64,000 nt of DNA, taken from the NCBI RefSeq assembly GCF_003026495.1, contig NZ_PYMA01000016.1, positions 62,001-126,000 on the forward strand. Reading direction: 5' to 3'. The translations under genes and the position numbers were made by a program. Below the pieces are notes generated by a model that was given only the letters and a program-made list of their open reading frames with translations, was not told the DNA's origin and searched no databases. The DNA is from Photobacterium sanctipauli (GTDB lineage: Bacteria > Pseudomonadota > Gammaproteobacteria > Enterobacterales > Vibrionaceae). Shown here piece after piece: positions 8,200-16,949 of this stretch. The stretch's first letter is position 1, and each line of letters opens with the position of its first letter.

Positions 8200-10101
8200 T
8201 TACGCGTCACCGATAATACCACCATCAGTACGCGTAATACGGATAACCGATGAGCGTGGTACTGAGTTACCGCCATCAGGGAAGTGTGATGGTTCAAGAT
8301 CTTCACCTGGATGCTGTACACCAACAAACATGGTTTTTTGGTCAGGACTAAACGTCAAGCCAGTGACCTCACAAGCGATTGGACCTGTTAGGAAACGGCG
8401 TACTTCACCAGTGTTAGGGTCACCGCAAAGCATTTGGTTATTCCCCATGCCTGCAAAGTCGCCGGTGTTAGAATATTTACCGTCAGTTTGAATCCATAGA
8501 CGACCAGCGTTATCAAAGCCGATACCATCTGGGCTGTTGAACATGTTGTCGGCGTTGATGTTGTCGCTGCCAGCCATCAAGCCTTTGTGAACCGTCGGGT
8601 TACCCGCAATCAGGTACAGATCCCAATCAAAGCTGTTTGCCGTGTGATTACCGTTGGATGGCGACCAGCGCACGATATGACCATATGGGTTTTCTTCACG
8701 AGGGTTAACAGCATCAACAGGTTGGTTGGCTTTCATGCCACGGTACTTGTTGTTCGTAAGCGTACAGAACACTTGCTGGTTTTTAGGGTTAATTGCTACC
8801 CACTCAGGGCGATCCATGGTTGTTGCACCAACTTGAGTTGCTGCTTTACGCGCAAAGATCAGTACTTCTGCTTGGTTCTTAAATCCATTTTCTGGTGTTA
8901 GGCCATTTTTGCCAAACGTAAGTTCAACCCATTCGCCTTTACCTTCAAGCTCACCTTCTTTGGCTGAGAACTTGGCAACGTAGAGTGTACCTTCGTCGAG
9001 CAGGTCGCGGTTAGCGCTTAGATCAGAAGGGTTGTATTTGTTTTTAGAAACAAAGCGGTAGATGTGCTCACCACGTTCGTCATCACCCATGTAGACAACA
9101 ACATGGCCGTCATTGTTGACGGTTAGTGCCGCGTTTTCATGCTTGAAACGACCAAGCGCCGTGCGCTTTTTGGGTGTCGAGTTCGGGTTCATTGGGTCGA
9201 TTTCAACAACCCAACCGTGGCGGTGCGGTTCGTTAGGGTTTTTCGCTAGATCGAAGCGCTCGTCATGCTTAAACCACTGGTAATCCCAGTCTTCTTTAGA
9301 AAGGCCGTAACGCTTGTAGTTACTGTCTAGGGCAGGGTTGCCCGCAGAGCCAAATACACCGTTGAAGTTTTCTTCACAAGTGAGGTAGGTACCCCAAGGT
9401 GTTTCACCGTTCGCACAGTTGTTGAAAGTGCCTAAAACGGTTTTACCAGCAGGATCCGCAGAGGTTTTCAGAAGTGCGTCGCCAGCAGCTGCGCCTGTTA
9501 GCTCCATTTCTGTGTTCGCGGTAATGCGGCGGTTCAAACGACCTTCAACGTTGATTTCCCATTTACCGTTTTTCTTTTGCAGTTCAACGATGGAAATACC
9601 GTGTGCGTTTTGCGACTTCAATACATCATCAGCAGACAGGTTTTTACCCTGATGCTTGAAGAGATACTCGTGGTTGGTGTATTCGTTGTTGATGGAAAGC
9701 ACGGCACGGTCATCGCTGATCTGGAAGAAAGTCATGCCATCGTTGTTGTCACCAAATTGCTGAAGCTGTGCTTTGCTATCTGCATCTTGGCTAAAGCTAG
9801 GCGCACCTTTGAACATTGGGTCGCCCCAAGAGATCAGCACATCGGCCTGATAGCCTTTTGGCACCACAATGGTATCAGCCGTTGAAGCAGGTACGGCTTC
9901 AAAGCCGATTTCTACTTTTTGTTCTTTTGTTTGGGCGATGGCTTGGGCAATTGGTGCTGAGGCAAAGAATGCAACCGTACCGGTTGCTGTTGAGGCTTTT
10001 AGGAACTGGCGGCGGTTAATTCCTTTTTCAATGATGCGATTAAACTCTGGTTCTTCATTGCGAGGATGAAGAATGCTTTCTAAACGCTCAAAACGACTCA
10101 T
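8200..10101 (-). CDS. phoX: PhoX family Tat-exported alkaline phosphatase (DUF839)
   Basis: A 633-residue protein with a twin-arginine leader (NRRQFLKAS, Arg30-Arg31) and a hydrophobic segment to about residue 56, so it is exported folded to the periplasm or beyond. The rest has the PhoX/DUF839 beta-propeller character, with family-typical stretches such as NCANGETPWGTYLTCEEN and NSPDGIGFDNAGRLW. PhoX enzymes use Ca2+ and iron, where PhoA uses zinc, and release phosphate from monoesters; they are common in marine bacteria. Length is normal. The 5' region holds a stable hairpin and only a weak Pho-box-like sequence, so PhoB control is plausible but unproven here. Confidence 0.88.
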   Translation of the reverse strand: MSRFERLESILHPRNEEPEFNRIIEKGINRRQFLKASTATGTVAFFASAPIAQAIAQTKEQKVEIGFEAVPASTADTIVVPKGYQADVLISWGDPMFKGAPSFSQDADSKAQLQQFGDNNDGMTFFQISDDRAVLSINNEYTNHEYLFKHQGKNLSADDVLKSQNAHGISIVELQKKNGKWEINVEGRLNRRITANTEMELTGAAAGDALLKTSADPAGKTVLGTFNNCANGETPWGTYLTCEENFNGVFGSAGNPALDSNYKRYGLSKEDWDYQWFKHDERFDLAKNPNEPHRHGWVVEIDPMNPNSTPKKRTALGRFKHENAALTVNNDGHVVVYMGDDERGEHIYRFVSKNKYNPSDLSANRDLLDEGTLYVAKFSAKEGELEGKGEWVELTFGKNGLTPENGFKNQAEVLIFARKAATQVGATTMDRPEWVAINPKNQQVFCTLTNNKYRGMKANQPVDAVNPREENPYGHIVRWSPSNGNHTANSFDWDLYLIAGNPTVHKGLMAGSDNINADNMFNSPDGIGFDNAGRLWIQTDGKYSNTGDFAGMGNNQMLCGDPNTGEVRRFLTGPIACEVTGLTFSPDQKTMFVGVQHPGEDLEPSHFPDGGNSVPRSSVIRITRTDGGIIGDA

Positions 10102-10131
10102 TGCTGACTTCCTTTAATTATATTGTTTGTC

Positions 10132-10229
10132 CTTGCCAGCTTTTCTATCTGGCAAGCAAAGCTGTTATGTGATTTACGCATCACAATGTATAGAAGGTGT
10201 GTGATGCTTTTGTTAATGCTAGATGACAA
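10132..10229 (-). promoter_or_regulatory. phoX upstream region: 5'UTR hairpin and weak Pho-box-like sequence
   Basis: CTTGCCAG (10132-10139) and CTGGCAAG (10149-10156) form an 8-bp stem about 30 bases before the phoX start on its transcript. Further upstream, the minus strand of 10212-10229 reads TTGTCATCTAGCATTAAC. It has one good Pho half-site (TTGTCAT) and a poor second half. A palindrome TGTGAT-N6-ATCACA lies at 10168-10185. None of these is proven. Confidence 0.3.
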
Positions 10230-10376
10230 AACCGTGAATCGAATAACTGTTCGGTGAAAACGGTTGCGCAACCGTTTGCCTTAATTTGTTTCAAAATGTT
10301 TCTTTATTATCCAATCACACTTTTAGAAGTTGAATTTCTTCATCATCTCTATAGAATTCGCGCCAAAGACGGATTG

Positions 10377-10443
10377 AGTTGTATATTTTTGGTGAAATGG
10401 ACCAAAAGTTTCTACTTCGAGACCTATTCTCGAAACTACAATT
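10377..10443 (+). ncRNA. Purine (guanine-type) riboswitch aptamer
   Basis: All parts of the purine aptamer can be drawn by hand. P1 is AGTTGTA (10377-10383) with TACAATT (10437-10443). P2 is TTTGGT (10388-10393) with ACCAAA (10401-10406), capped by L2 GAAATGG. J2/3 is the conserved AAGTTTCTAC (10406-10415). P3 is TTCGAG (10416-10421) with CTCGAA (10429-10434), capped by L3 ACCTATT, whose CC can pair with the GG of L2. J3/1 is ACTA; its cytosine is the base that selects guanine or hypoxanthine (adenine switches have U). The aptamer sits 114 bases upstream of a purine permease start. The expression platform lacks a U-tract terminator. TCCTAA near 10480 could pair with the TTAGGA Shine-Dalgarno, suggesting translational control. 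Confidence 0.85.
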
Positions 10444-10556
10444 TACCTACCTAAGGGTAGGGCAGATCCAGAAGCATCTCCTAACGCTTAAATATCAATT
10501 CGATACCTGTCTTGTAGCCAAGTAACACCCATTTTTAACGCCTTAGGATCTTTGTT

Positions 10557-11888
10557 GTGAATCTGGATACCATGTTCAAGCTGTCGGAACGCAAAGCGAC
10601 AGTTTCAACCGAAATTTACGCAGGTTTTATTACCTTTTTAGCGATGAGCTACATCCTTGCTGTTAACCCAGCTATTTTAGGTGATATTCCTGGAATGGAT
10701 CGTGGGGCGCTGTTTACAGCGACGGCAATCGCTTCTGCGCTTGCAACACTTGTCATGGGTGTGTGGGGTAACTACCCGGTGATGCTTGCGCCGGGTATGA
10801 GTATGAACGGCTTCTTTAAGGGCGTTCTGCTGAGCGGTTCGATAGCCTTGGTGTGGCATGAAGCGCTATTGGGTATCTTCCTATCAGGTATCATTTACCT
10901 AATCCTAAGTATGACTTCAATCCGTAAGAGCTTGATTGAGTCGATTCCTGAAGATCTTAAGCTAGCCATTTCTGTCTCTCTTGGCTTGTTCATTGCTTTT
11001 CTTGGCTTAAAGAACGCAGGCATTATTGTTTCAAACCCAATTATCTTGGTGAGTTTGGGTGATGTGACCAATCCTCAAGTGGCGATTGCTTATATCTCTA
11101 TCTTCATTGCATTGGCGTGTATGATTCGCAACATCAAATTGGCAACCTTCATTGCCTTTGTGTCTGCCATCGTACTAACGGTGATTGCTGACTTCTTCAT
11201 GGGTACCAGCAACGCGCCGATCCCAGATAGCCTATTCTCAATGCCGCCAAGCATAGAGCCAACCCTAGGCCAAATTTTTAATTTTTCTGGATTCACGCCC
11301 GAGAAGCTATTCGACTTGTTCTTCATTGTGATGATCTTCCTGATTGTCGACTTCTTTGACGGCTTGAGCACCATTGTTGGGGTAGGTCGTGATGCAGGTA
11401 TCATTGATAAAGACGGTAAAGTGCCGAATGCGAAGTCTGCACTGGTAGCGGATGCGGGTGGTACTGTTGTTGGTGCTGTATTAGGTACAACATCTGTTAC
11501 GGCATTCTCTGAATCTGGTATTGCCTCTTCTCAAGGCTCAAAAACGGGTTTGAGTGCGGTGGTTGTTGCGGGCATGTTCGGCCTGTCACTATTCCTATAC
11601 CCAGTCTTCTCTATCTTCTCTGCTGCGATGGTTGCACCAGCAATGGTTGTGGTAGGTATCTACATGATTGGTCGAATTGCGAAGATCAACTGGGATATCA
11701 TGGAAGTGCGCATTGCCTCTTTCTTTACCATCATGTTTACCATTCTGTCGTTCTCGCCAGCAAACGGTATGGCGATGGGCTTTGTTAGCTATGCATTCTC
11801 AATGGTTGTTGCCGGTAAGCGCAAAGAAGTGCATCCGCTTATCTATATCCTTGCAGCAATGTTCCTTGCTTACCTAATCTTTGTATAA
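10557..11888 (+). CDS. NCS2/AzgA family guanine-hypoxanthine permease
   Basis: A 443-residue inner-membrane protein starting at GTG 10557, eight bases after AGGA. It has about twelve to fourteen membrane segments and the AzgA-branch signatures: ISLGLFIAF-like helix 5 (here SVSLGLFIAFLGLKNAG), the FFDGLSTIVGVGRDAG motif near 266 and the TTSVTAFSESGIAS motif near 316, which forms the substrate site. These proteins import guanine, hypoxanthine or adenine with protons for salvage. The guanine-type riboswitch just upstream supports a guanine/hypoxanthine role and predicts shut-off when purines are plentiful. It is a single-gene unit ending in a strong terminator. Confidence 0.92.
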   Translation: MNLDTMFKLSERKATVSTEIYAGFITFLAMSYILAVNPAILGDIPGMDRGALFTATAIASALATLVMGVWGNYPVMLAPGMSMNGFFKGVLLSGSIALVWHEALLGIFLSGIIYLILSMTSIRKSLIESIPEDLKLAISVSLGLFIAFLGLKNAGIIVSNPIILVSLGDVTNPQVAIAYISIFIALACMIRNIKLATFIAFVSAIVLTVIADFFMGTSNAPIPDSLFSMPPSIEPTLGQIFNFSGFTPEKLFDLFFIVMIFLIVDFFDGLSTIVGVGRDAGIIDKDGKVPNAKSALVADAGGTVVGAVLGTTSVTAFSESGIASSQGSKTGLSAVVVAGMFGLSLFLYPVFSIFSAAMVAPAMVVVGIYMIGRIAKINWDIMEVRIASFFTIMFTILSFSPANGMAMGFVSYAFSMVVAGKRKEVHPLIYILAAMFLAYLIFV

Positions 11889-11912
11889 GCAGTTAAAACC
11901 TCCGGTTTGAAA

Positions 11913-11941
11913 AACGGCCACTTACAGTGGCCGTTTTTTTA
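11913..11941 (+). terminator. Rho-independent terminator of purine permease
   Basis: AACGGCCACT (11913-11922), loop TAC and AGTGGCCGTT (11926-11935) are followed by TTTTTT. The stem is preceded by AA, so it may work weakly on the other strand too. Confidence 0.92.
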
Positions 11942-12328
11942 TGCGTAAGGATGTATGAATTTAGGCTGGGTATGATGAAAGTGGCGCATCTTCACCATCA
12001 ATAACTCGGTTTGTTCGCTTAAGCATTTATCGATTATATAAAGCTTCTTTATTGATGCCTTGAATAGCCAGTAACGAAAATCGTTAGAGTTATAGCTATT
12101 TCCTGTTTCTACAGGATGAAATTAGTTAGATCTCGAAATAATAGGGTGATTATTTTTTCAGCTTCAATCCTGTAAGAAAGGGGTTTTTTGGCTAATATTT
12201 AATCGTTAATTGTTGATTTATCTTAAAACTTGACATGATACTAGTGAGAATGGTTTGATCTATATGATGTTTTATTATTTATAGGGCTAAGTATTCTTGG
12301 TGAGAGACGTGCCAAGTAGGATTAAATG
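11942..12328 (+). other. Long leader/promoter region of BCCT transporter 1
   Basis: About 385 AT-rich bases without a gene. A short stem CTTGG...CCAAG lies just before the Shine-Dalgarno AGGA of the transporter. TTGACA-like and TATGAT-like hexamers occur around 12230-12265, but I cannot fix a promoter. No known riboswitch pattern is visible. Confidence 0.3.
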
Positions 12329-13900
12329 ATGAGTAAAATAGATAAGTACAGTATCGATAATACGGATTATACAGTCGGTCAAGATAACGTCCAAAAGTGG
12401 GGGTTTGATGTACATAATCCCGTCTTCGGTACCAGTGCTGGCTTGATTGTTTTGTTTTTGGTTGCTGTTTTAATTAGTGACCCAACTACCGCTAAAGAAA
12501 CCTTGAATGGTGTAAAGAACGGTATCATCAACCAGTTCGATTCGTTGTTTCTTTGGGCAGGTAATATTTTTGTTATATTTTGCCTTGCACTAATTGTTTC
12601 GCCATTCGGTAAGATCCGCATTGGCGGTCAAGATGCAGAAGCTGACTACTCACGCATGTCATGGCTAGCGATGCTATTCGCAGCGGGTATGGGTATCGGC
12701 CTGATGTTCTGGAGTGTGGCTGAGCCTGTTGCTTACTACACAGGTTGGTTTGGTACTCCGCTAAATGTTGCTGCCAATACTCCTGAAGCCCGTGAGCTTG
12801 CACTAGGCGCGACTATGTACCACTGGGGTCTGCACCCGTGGGCAATCTACGGTGTCGTTGCACTTTCCCTTGCTTTCTTTGCTTACAACAAAGGTTTGCC
12901 ACTTTCGATCCGTTCCATCTTCTATCCAATTCTTGGCGATCGTGTTTGGGGCTGGCCTGGTCACATTATTGATATCTTCGCGGTATTGGCGACGATGTTC
13001 GGTCTTGCGACTTCATTGGGCCTGGGTGCTCAGCAAGCAGCAAGTGGTGTACAGCACGTTTTCGGTATTGAAGCTGGCATTGGCCTGCAAATTGCCGTGA
13101 TCGTTGTGGTGACCTTACTGGCGGTGATTTCGGTAGCTCGTGGTATTGATGGTGGTGTGAAGCTGCTAAGTAACCTAAACATGCTGGTGGCAATTGCGCT
13201 GCTTGTATTCGTTGCTATGGTTGGTTTTGCCGTTTCTATGGGGACTATCCCGACGACAGTTGCAGGCTACGCAGAAAACTTCTTTGCATTAAGTAACCCG
13301 CATGGTCGTGAAGACCAAAGCTGGTTGCACGGCTGGACTATCTTCTACTGGGCATGGTGGGTGTCATGGTCACCATTCGTTGGTATGTTTATCGCACGTG
13401 TATCTAAAGGTCGTACTGTTCGTGAATTCATGGTGGCTGTACTTATTGTACCAACACTAATCACGACGCTTTGGATGTCTGTATTCGGTGGTCAGGCGAT
13501 TGATCAGGTGATCAACGGTGTCGGTACATTGGGTGAGAATGGCCTAACATCTGTACCGCTAGCTATGTATGAGATGTTTGACTCGCTACCAATGAGCACA
13601 TTCCTGTCTGTCGTGGCAATTATCCTAGTAATGGTATTCTTCATTACTTCTTCGGATTCTGGTTCGATGGTAATCGACAACATTACAGCAGGCGGTAAGA
13701 TTGATTCACCAATGCCTCAGCGTATTTTCTGGGCTGCAATGGAAGGTGCTGTTGCTGCGGTAATGCTGTACGTGGGTGGTACTGAAGCTATTGAGGCACT
13801 GCAGGCTGGTGCGATTTCAACCGCGCTACCATTCGTGTTCATTCTATTGCTGATGTGTGTGAGCCTGATTCTTGGCTTCCGTACTGAAAAGTACCGTTAA
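12329..13900 (+). CDS. BCCT family betaine/choline/ectoine transporter 1
   Basis: A 523-residue Na+-coupled transporter with about twelve membrane segments. Of two adjacent ATGs I prefer 12329, which is seven bases after AGGA. The sodium-dependent BCCT glycine stretch GMGIGLMFWSVAEP is near residue 115, and the tryptophan-rich substrate box FYWAWWVSWSPFVGMFIARVS is near 340. Such proteins import glycine betaine, DMSP, ectoine or related osmolytes under salt stress. It is closely similar along its length to the BCCT protein at 38598-40190, starting from the same KYSI-NTDYT-GQDNVQ opening, so the two are recent paralogues. It is a lone gene with its own terminator. The exact substrate is open. 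Confidence 0.92.
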   Translation: MSKIDKYSIDNTDYTVGQDNVQKWGFDVHNPVFGTSAGLIVLFLVAVLISDPTTAKETLNGVKNGIINQFDSLFLWAGNIFVIFCLALIVSPFGKIRIGGQDAEADYSRMSWLAMLFAAGMGIGLMFWSVAEPVAYYTGWFGTPLNVAANTPEARELALGATMYHWGLHPWAIYGVVALSLAFFAYNKGLPLSIRSIFYPILGDRVWGWPGHIIDIFAVLATMFGLATSLGLGAQQAASGVQHVFGIEAGIGLQIAVIVVVTLLAVISVARGIDGGVKLLSNLNMLVAIALLVFVAMVGFAVSMGTIPTTVAGYAENFFALSNPHGREDQSWLHGWTIFYWAWWVSWSPFVGMFIARVSKGRTVREFMVAVLIVPTLITTLWMSVFGGQAIDQVINGVGTLGENGLTSVPLAMYEMFDSLPMSTFLSVVAIILVMVFFITSSDSGSMVIDNITAGGKIDSPMPQRIFWAAMEGAVAAVMLYVGGTEAIEALQAGAISTALPFVFILLLMCVSLILGFRTEKYR

Positions 13901-13952
13901 GTAACTAGATTGCACTTAACTGGTTGCACTTAAAAGAGTGTCTTGAGATGAG

Positions 13953-13980
13953 AAAAGCCGCTAGCGATAGCGGCTTTTTT
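13953..13980 (+). terminator. Rho-independent terminator of BCCT 1
   Basis: GCCGCTA (13957-13963), loop GCGA and TAGCGGC (13968-13974), flanked by AAAA and TTTTTT. It lies between convergent genes, so it probably serves both strands. Confidence 0.9.
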
Positions 13981-13991
13981 ATACCTGAAAA

Positions 13992-14744
13992 CTAGAGCCA
14001 GAGCTCCGATAGCGGAGTATCCGGACTAAAGTGATAGGCTATTTGAGCTTGAAGCAGTTCAGCCGTAGCCAGCGCATCAGTGACAGCATGGTGGGGTTGA
14101 TAGGCAGGCAAACCGTAACGTTGGCGGGAGCGGCCTAAGCGAACCGAACCTGGACGGTTACCCTTAAGTCGGTTAATAAAGCCACCAAAATCACGCTGCT
14201 GAATAGCAGATTCAATCGCAAGGGTATCGATAACAGGAAAGTGAATACCTTCGTTCAAGCGCGTTTGTAGCGCCTGATTCATAAACTCACGTTCAATGTT
14301 CTTGTAGTGGACCACCACAATTTTACCCGCGAGAGAATCGAGCACCTTCTCTAAGATCTTGAGAAGATCGGGCGCGTTTTCGACTTCTGAGTCGGTAATA
14401 CCATGGATAATGACCGACTCTTCTTCCAGCGGGCGGTGTGGATTTACAAACCACTGTGCAGAGTCCCTGCATCGAATACGTTTCATGGTAAAAGGGACAA
14501 TACCAATACTGATGATCTCATCTTTTTTGGGGTCTAATCCTGTGGTTTCAAAGTCTAATGCCACAAACTCCACATCTTTTAGGGGCGTATCGCCACTAGG
14601 CAGTGAGGTTGAGTAAAACTGCTTGAGACGAGGATCCGTTGCTGAACCTAATAAGGTATTAAAAAACGTTGGCCAATCAGGTGTTGACCGCGTATTTAAT
14701 AGCTGTCGAGTCGCCTTTGTTGGCGATGCTGGTGATTTAGCCAT
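13992..14744 (-). CDS. DEDDh 3'-5' exonuclease (DnaQ/PolC epsilon-like)
   Basis: A 250-residue protein with the RNase T/DnaQ fold. The first metal-binding motif is VALDFETTG (Asp64, Glu66). A second acidic motif lies in the middle of the domain, and the C-terminal motif HHAVTDALATAE supplies His and Asp, making it DEDDh type. It overlaps the stop of the DUF294 gene by one base (TAATG), so the two are translated together. This pair is often seen near acs/actP genes in Vibrionaceae. The cellular substrate is unknown. It is not the replicative epsilon subunit, because an N-terminal extension of about 55 residues replaces the usual start. Confidence 0.85.
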   Translation of the reverse strand: MAKSPASPTKATRQLLNTRSTPDWPTFFNTLLGSATDPRLKQFYSTSLPSGDTPLKDVEFVALDFETTGLDPKKDEIISIGIVPFTMKRIRCRDSAQWFVNPHRPLEEESVIIHGITDSEVENAPDLLKILEKVLDSLAGKIVVVHYKNIEREFMNQALQTRLNEGIHFPVIDTLAIESAIQQRDFGGFINRLKGNRPGSVRLGRSRQRYGLPAYQPHHAVTDALATAELLQAQIAYHFSPDTPLSELWL

Positions 14745-16627
14745 TAGCGACGATTACCTTGATAGCGGAACTTAATGAAGTTTTGCGCATTGCTTAAAAT
14801 TTGGAATGCCGCCTTTAGGTTGCGTCGTTCGAAGTCTGACATGTTTTCTGGCTCAATGCTGTTATCGGCTTCGATTTCCGCTTCGATATCGAGTGCCTGG
14901 TGGCGGATGCGCACCATGTAGATAAACTCCATCGCATCACGTAAATCTTGTCCCCGCCCCTTAGGTAGAATGCCAGCATCAATGATGTCATCTAAGCGCT
15001 CGAATGAATTCTGCGAGCGTGAGCCTACAGCCAGAGAATGCACACGGATCAAATCAGCGAGTGGGGCAGTGCCGCGGCGCTTGAGGTTAATCGAGTTTCG
15101 GTGCTGGCCGTCTTTCTCCATAACAAAATCTTTGAAGAAGCCTAGCGGCGGTGTTCGAGTGATTGCATTTCGTGCTAAACAAGCCAAGAAGCGATTGTTT
15201 CGACGCGCACGACGTACCACGAAGCCGTTCAACTGCTCTGCCCATTTTTCACGGCCGTAAACACCGGACAAATCGAAGAAGATTGAGCTATTCAATAGGG
15301 CCTGTGGTTTCGGGTCATCTATCCATTCGGCAAAGCATGTTTCCCATTCACTGCGGGTTTTACGCCATTCAGGGTTGGTGATCATAATATCGCCAGTACA
15401 GTAACTATAACCACAGGCAGCAAGGCCATCGCACACGAACTTGGCAAAGTCTTCAAAGTATTTTCCATGAAGTTTTTCGTCGTAGCTGTCATCAAGGATT
15501 AACGCGTTGTCTTGATCAGTAACGATAAGTTGTTCGTCTCGCGCCATTGAGCCCATAGCCATGAGGCAGTATGGGATAGGCGGAGGTCCAAACTTCTCTT
15601 CAGCAAGTTCAGCCAGACGCTGCTTGAAGCTGCGCCCGATAACGGACATTGCACTACCTACCATGTGGGCGTTGGCGTCTTCGTTAACCATACGCACGAA
15701 ACAGTACTTAACCTGTTCGGATACGACTTGCAGCTCCTCAACTGTTTGTTGCTGGAATATGGTACTTACCAGTAACAAGCTGTTTTGAGATTCGTAACGA
15801 ACGATATCGGTTAGGCCTATCACGCCAATCGGGTGCTTGTTTCGCAATACTGGCAAATGGTGAACGTTATAGCGAAGCATGGTCAGCATTGCTTCGAATA
15901 CATACGCGTTGTAATCAAGTGAGATAAGCTCTGTGGTCATGACTTCTGACACTGGCGTGTTAATGTCAACACCTTCAGCGATTACGCGAGAGCATAAATC
16001 ACGGTCAGTAATGATGCCTACCAGTGGGTCAAAATCGTCTTCATCATTACTTTCACGCTCTGGGTCGGTGATAAGCAAAGACGATACGCTCTCTTCGGCC
16101 ATGGTCATTGCTGCGGTCTGAATCGACTCATTTTTAGCAATCAAGATCGGCTCGCGGGTGAGCAGGGTACGAACTTTTGAGGTTGTTAGATCGTTTTCTT
16201 CTGAATGGGTTGAGACGGCATTGCGAAGGCGAGTGCTGTCTTCCAACTCAACGAAATCGGCAAACGAATCAAATTCATCACACAGTGAGTTGAAGATATC
16301 TTCCGGAATACAGTACACCAAGGTATCTTCGATAGCGCGAGCTGGCATACGAACGCGATTACTCATCAACAGGCCCATTTGGCCAAATAAATCACCTTCG
16401 TCAATACGGTTGTACAGTTCACCTTTCCTGCGGTAAATCTCGACCGAGCCGCTACGGATCATGTAAAGATCATGAATATCATCACCGAAATTCAAAATCA
16501 TTGTATCTGCACGGTAATAAGAAACCTCAATATTCAGGGCGACACGTTTGAGCGTCTCTTCCGGCAATTGTTTAAAAGGGGGATATTGGCTAATGAAATT
16601 GAGAATTTCGAGCTGTTCAGCTTCCAT
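14744..16627 (-). CDS. Cyclic nucleotide-binding/CBS/DUF294 nucleotidyltransferase-like protein
   Basis: A 627-residue cytoplasmic protein with four parts. An N-terminal cyclic-nucleotide-binding-like barrel occupies about 10-130 (GDLFGQMGLLMSNRVR). Two CBS domains follow at about 160-280, with GIITDRDLCSRV and GVIGLTDIVR typical of the repeat. Next is a DUF294 nucleotidyltransferase-like domain with the GSMARDEQ motif near 352. A helical DUF294_C substrate-binding domain completes it. GlnD-like proteins of this type are thought to sense a nucleotide and modify or inhibit a partner, but the target is not known. It is the first gene of a two-gene unit with the exonuclease. Confidence 0.88.
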   Translation of the reverse strand: MEAEQLEILNFISQYPPFKQLPEETLKRVALNIEVSYYRADTMILNFGDDIHDLYMIRSGSVEIYRRKGELYNRIDEGDLFGQMGLLMSNRVRMPARAIEDTLVYCIPEDIFNSLCDEFDSFADFVELEDSTRLRNAVSTHSEENDLTTSKVRTLLTREPILIAKNESIQTAAMTMAEESVSSLLITDPERESNDEDDFDPLVGIITDRDLCSRVIAEGVDINTPVSEVMTTELISLDYNAYVFEAMLTMLRYNVHHLPVLRNKHPIGVIGLTDIVRYESQNSLLLVSTIFQQQTVEELQVVSEQVKYCFVRMVNEDANAHMVGSAMSVIGRSFKQRLAELAEEKFGPPPIPYCLMAMGSMARDEQLIVTDQDNALILDDSYDEKLHGKYFEDFAKFVCDGLAACGYSYCTGDIMITNPEWRKTRSEWETCFAEWIDDPKPQALLNSSIFFDLSGVYGREKWAEQLNGFVVRRARRNNRFLACLARNAITRTPPLGFFKDFVMEKDGQHRNSINLKRRGTAPLADLIRVHSLAVGSRSQNSFERLDDIIDAGILPKGRGQDLRDAMEFIYMVRIRHQALDIEAEIEADNSIEPENMSDFERRNLKAAFQILSNAQNFIKFRYQGNRR

Positions 16628-16949
16628 GTGCGATCCGTCTGTGACACGTTTGATATGGCTTAAGTATACCGTTAATCACCCGACATGTATGTTGCTCAGC
16701 CCAACGTATTCAAAATTATTCCTGCTATAACAAAGAAATAAGCGTAGATAAGGGATGGCGCTAAATAATAATTGAGCCGCTCGGTGTTAAGTGGTGAAAA
16801 AGTGATCGCTCAACGTCATATTATTGTTAATTTCATGATTTTTATTGCAGTCACATGTATTTCGCCCATAATACTGTTTATTTATCCAGTTTTAGAGACG
16901 TTGATTGTTTATTGGTGATGTAAGCTTCATCTAGTGACAGCTATGTAGT
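16628..16949. other. Divergent intergenic region, 322 bases
   Basis: AT-rich DNA between the DUF294 gene (minus) and the YdjM-like gene (plus). It must hold promoters for both. I see no clear operator, riboswitch or small gene. Confidence 0.3.

Noticed and set aside
10168..10185. TGTGAT-N6-ATCACA palindrome upstream of phoX as a CRP site
   Set aside because: The core half-sites TGTGA and TCACA are eight bases apart, where CRP needs six.
10254..10454. Open frame of 66 codons before the purine permease
   Set aside because: It covers the riboswitch aptamer and has no ribosome site; the RNA structure explains the sequence better.
14970..16436. Several plus-strand open frames opposite the DUF294 gene
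   Set aside because: They are antisense shadows of a well-supported long gene and encode low-complexity Ser/Arg-rich products.
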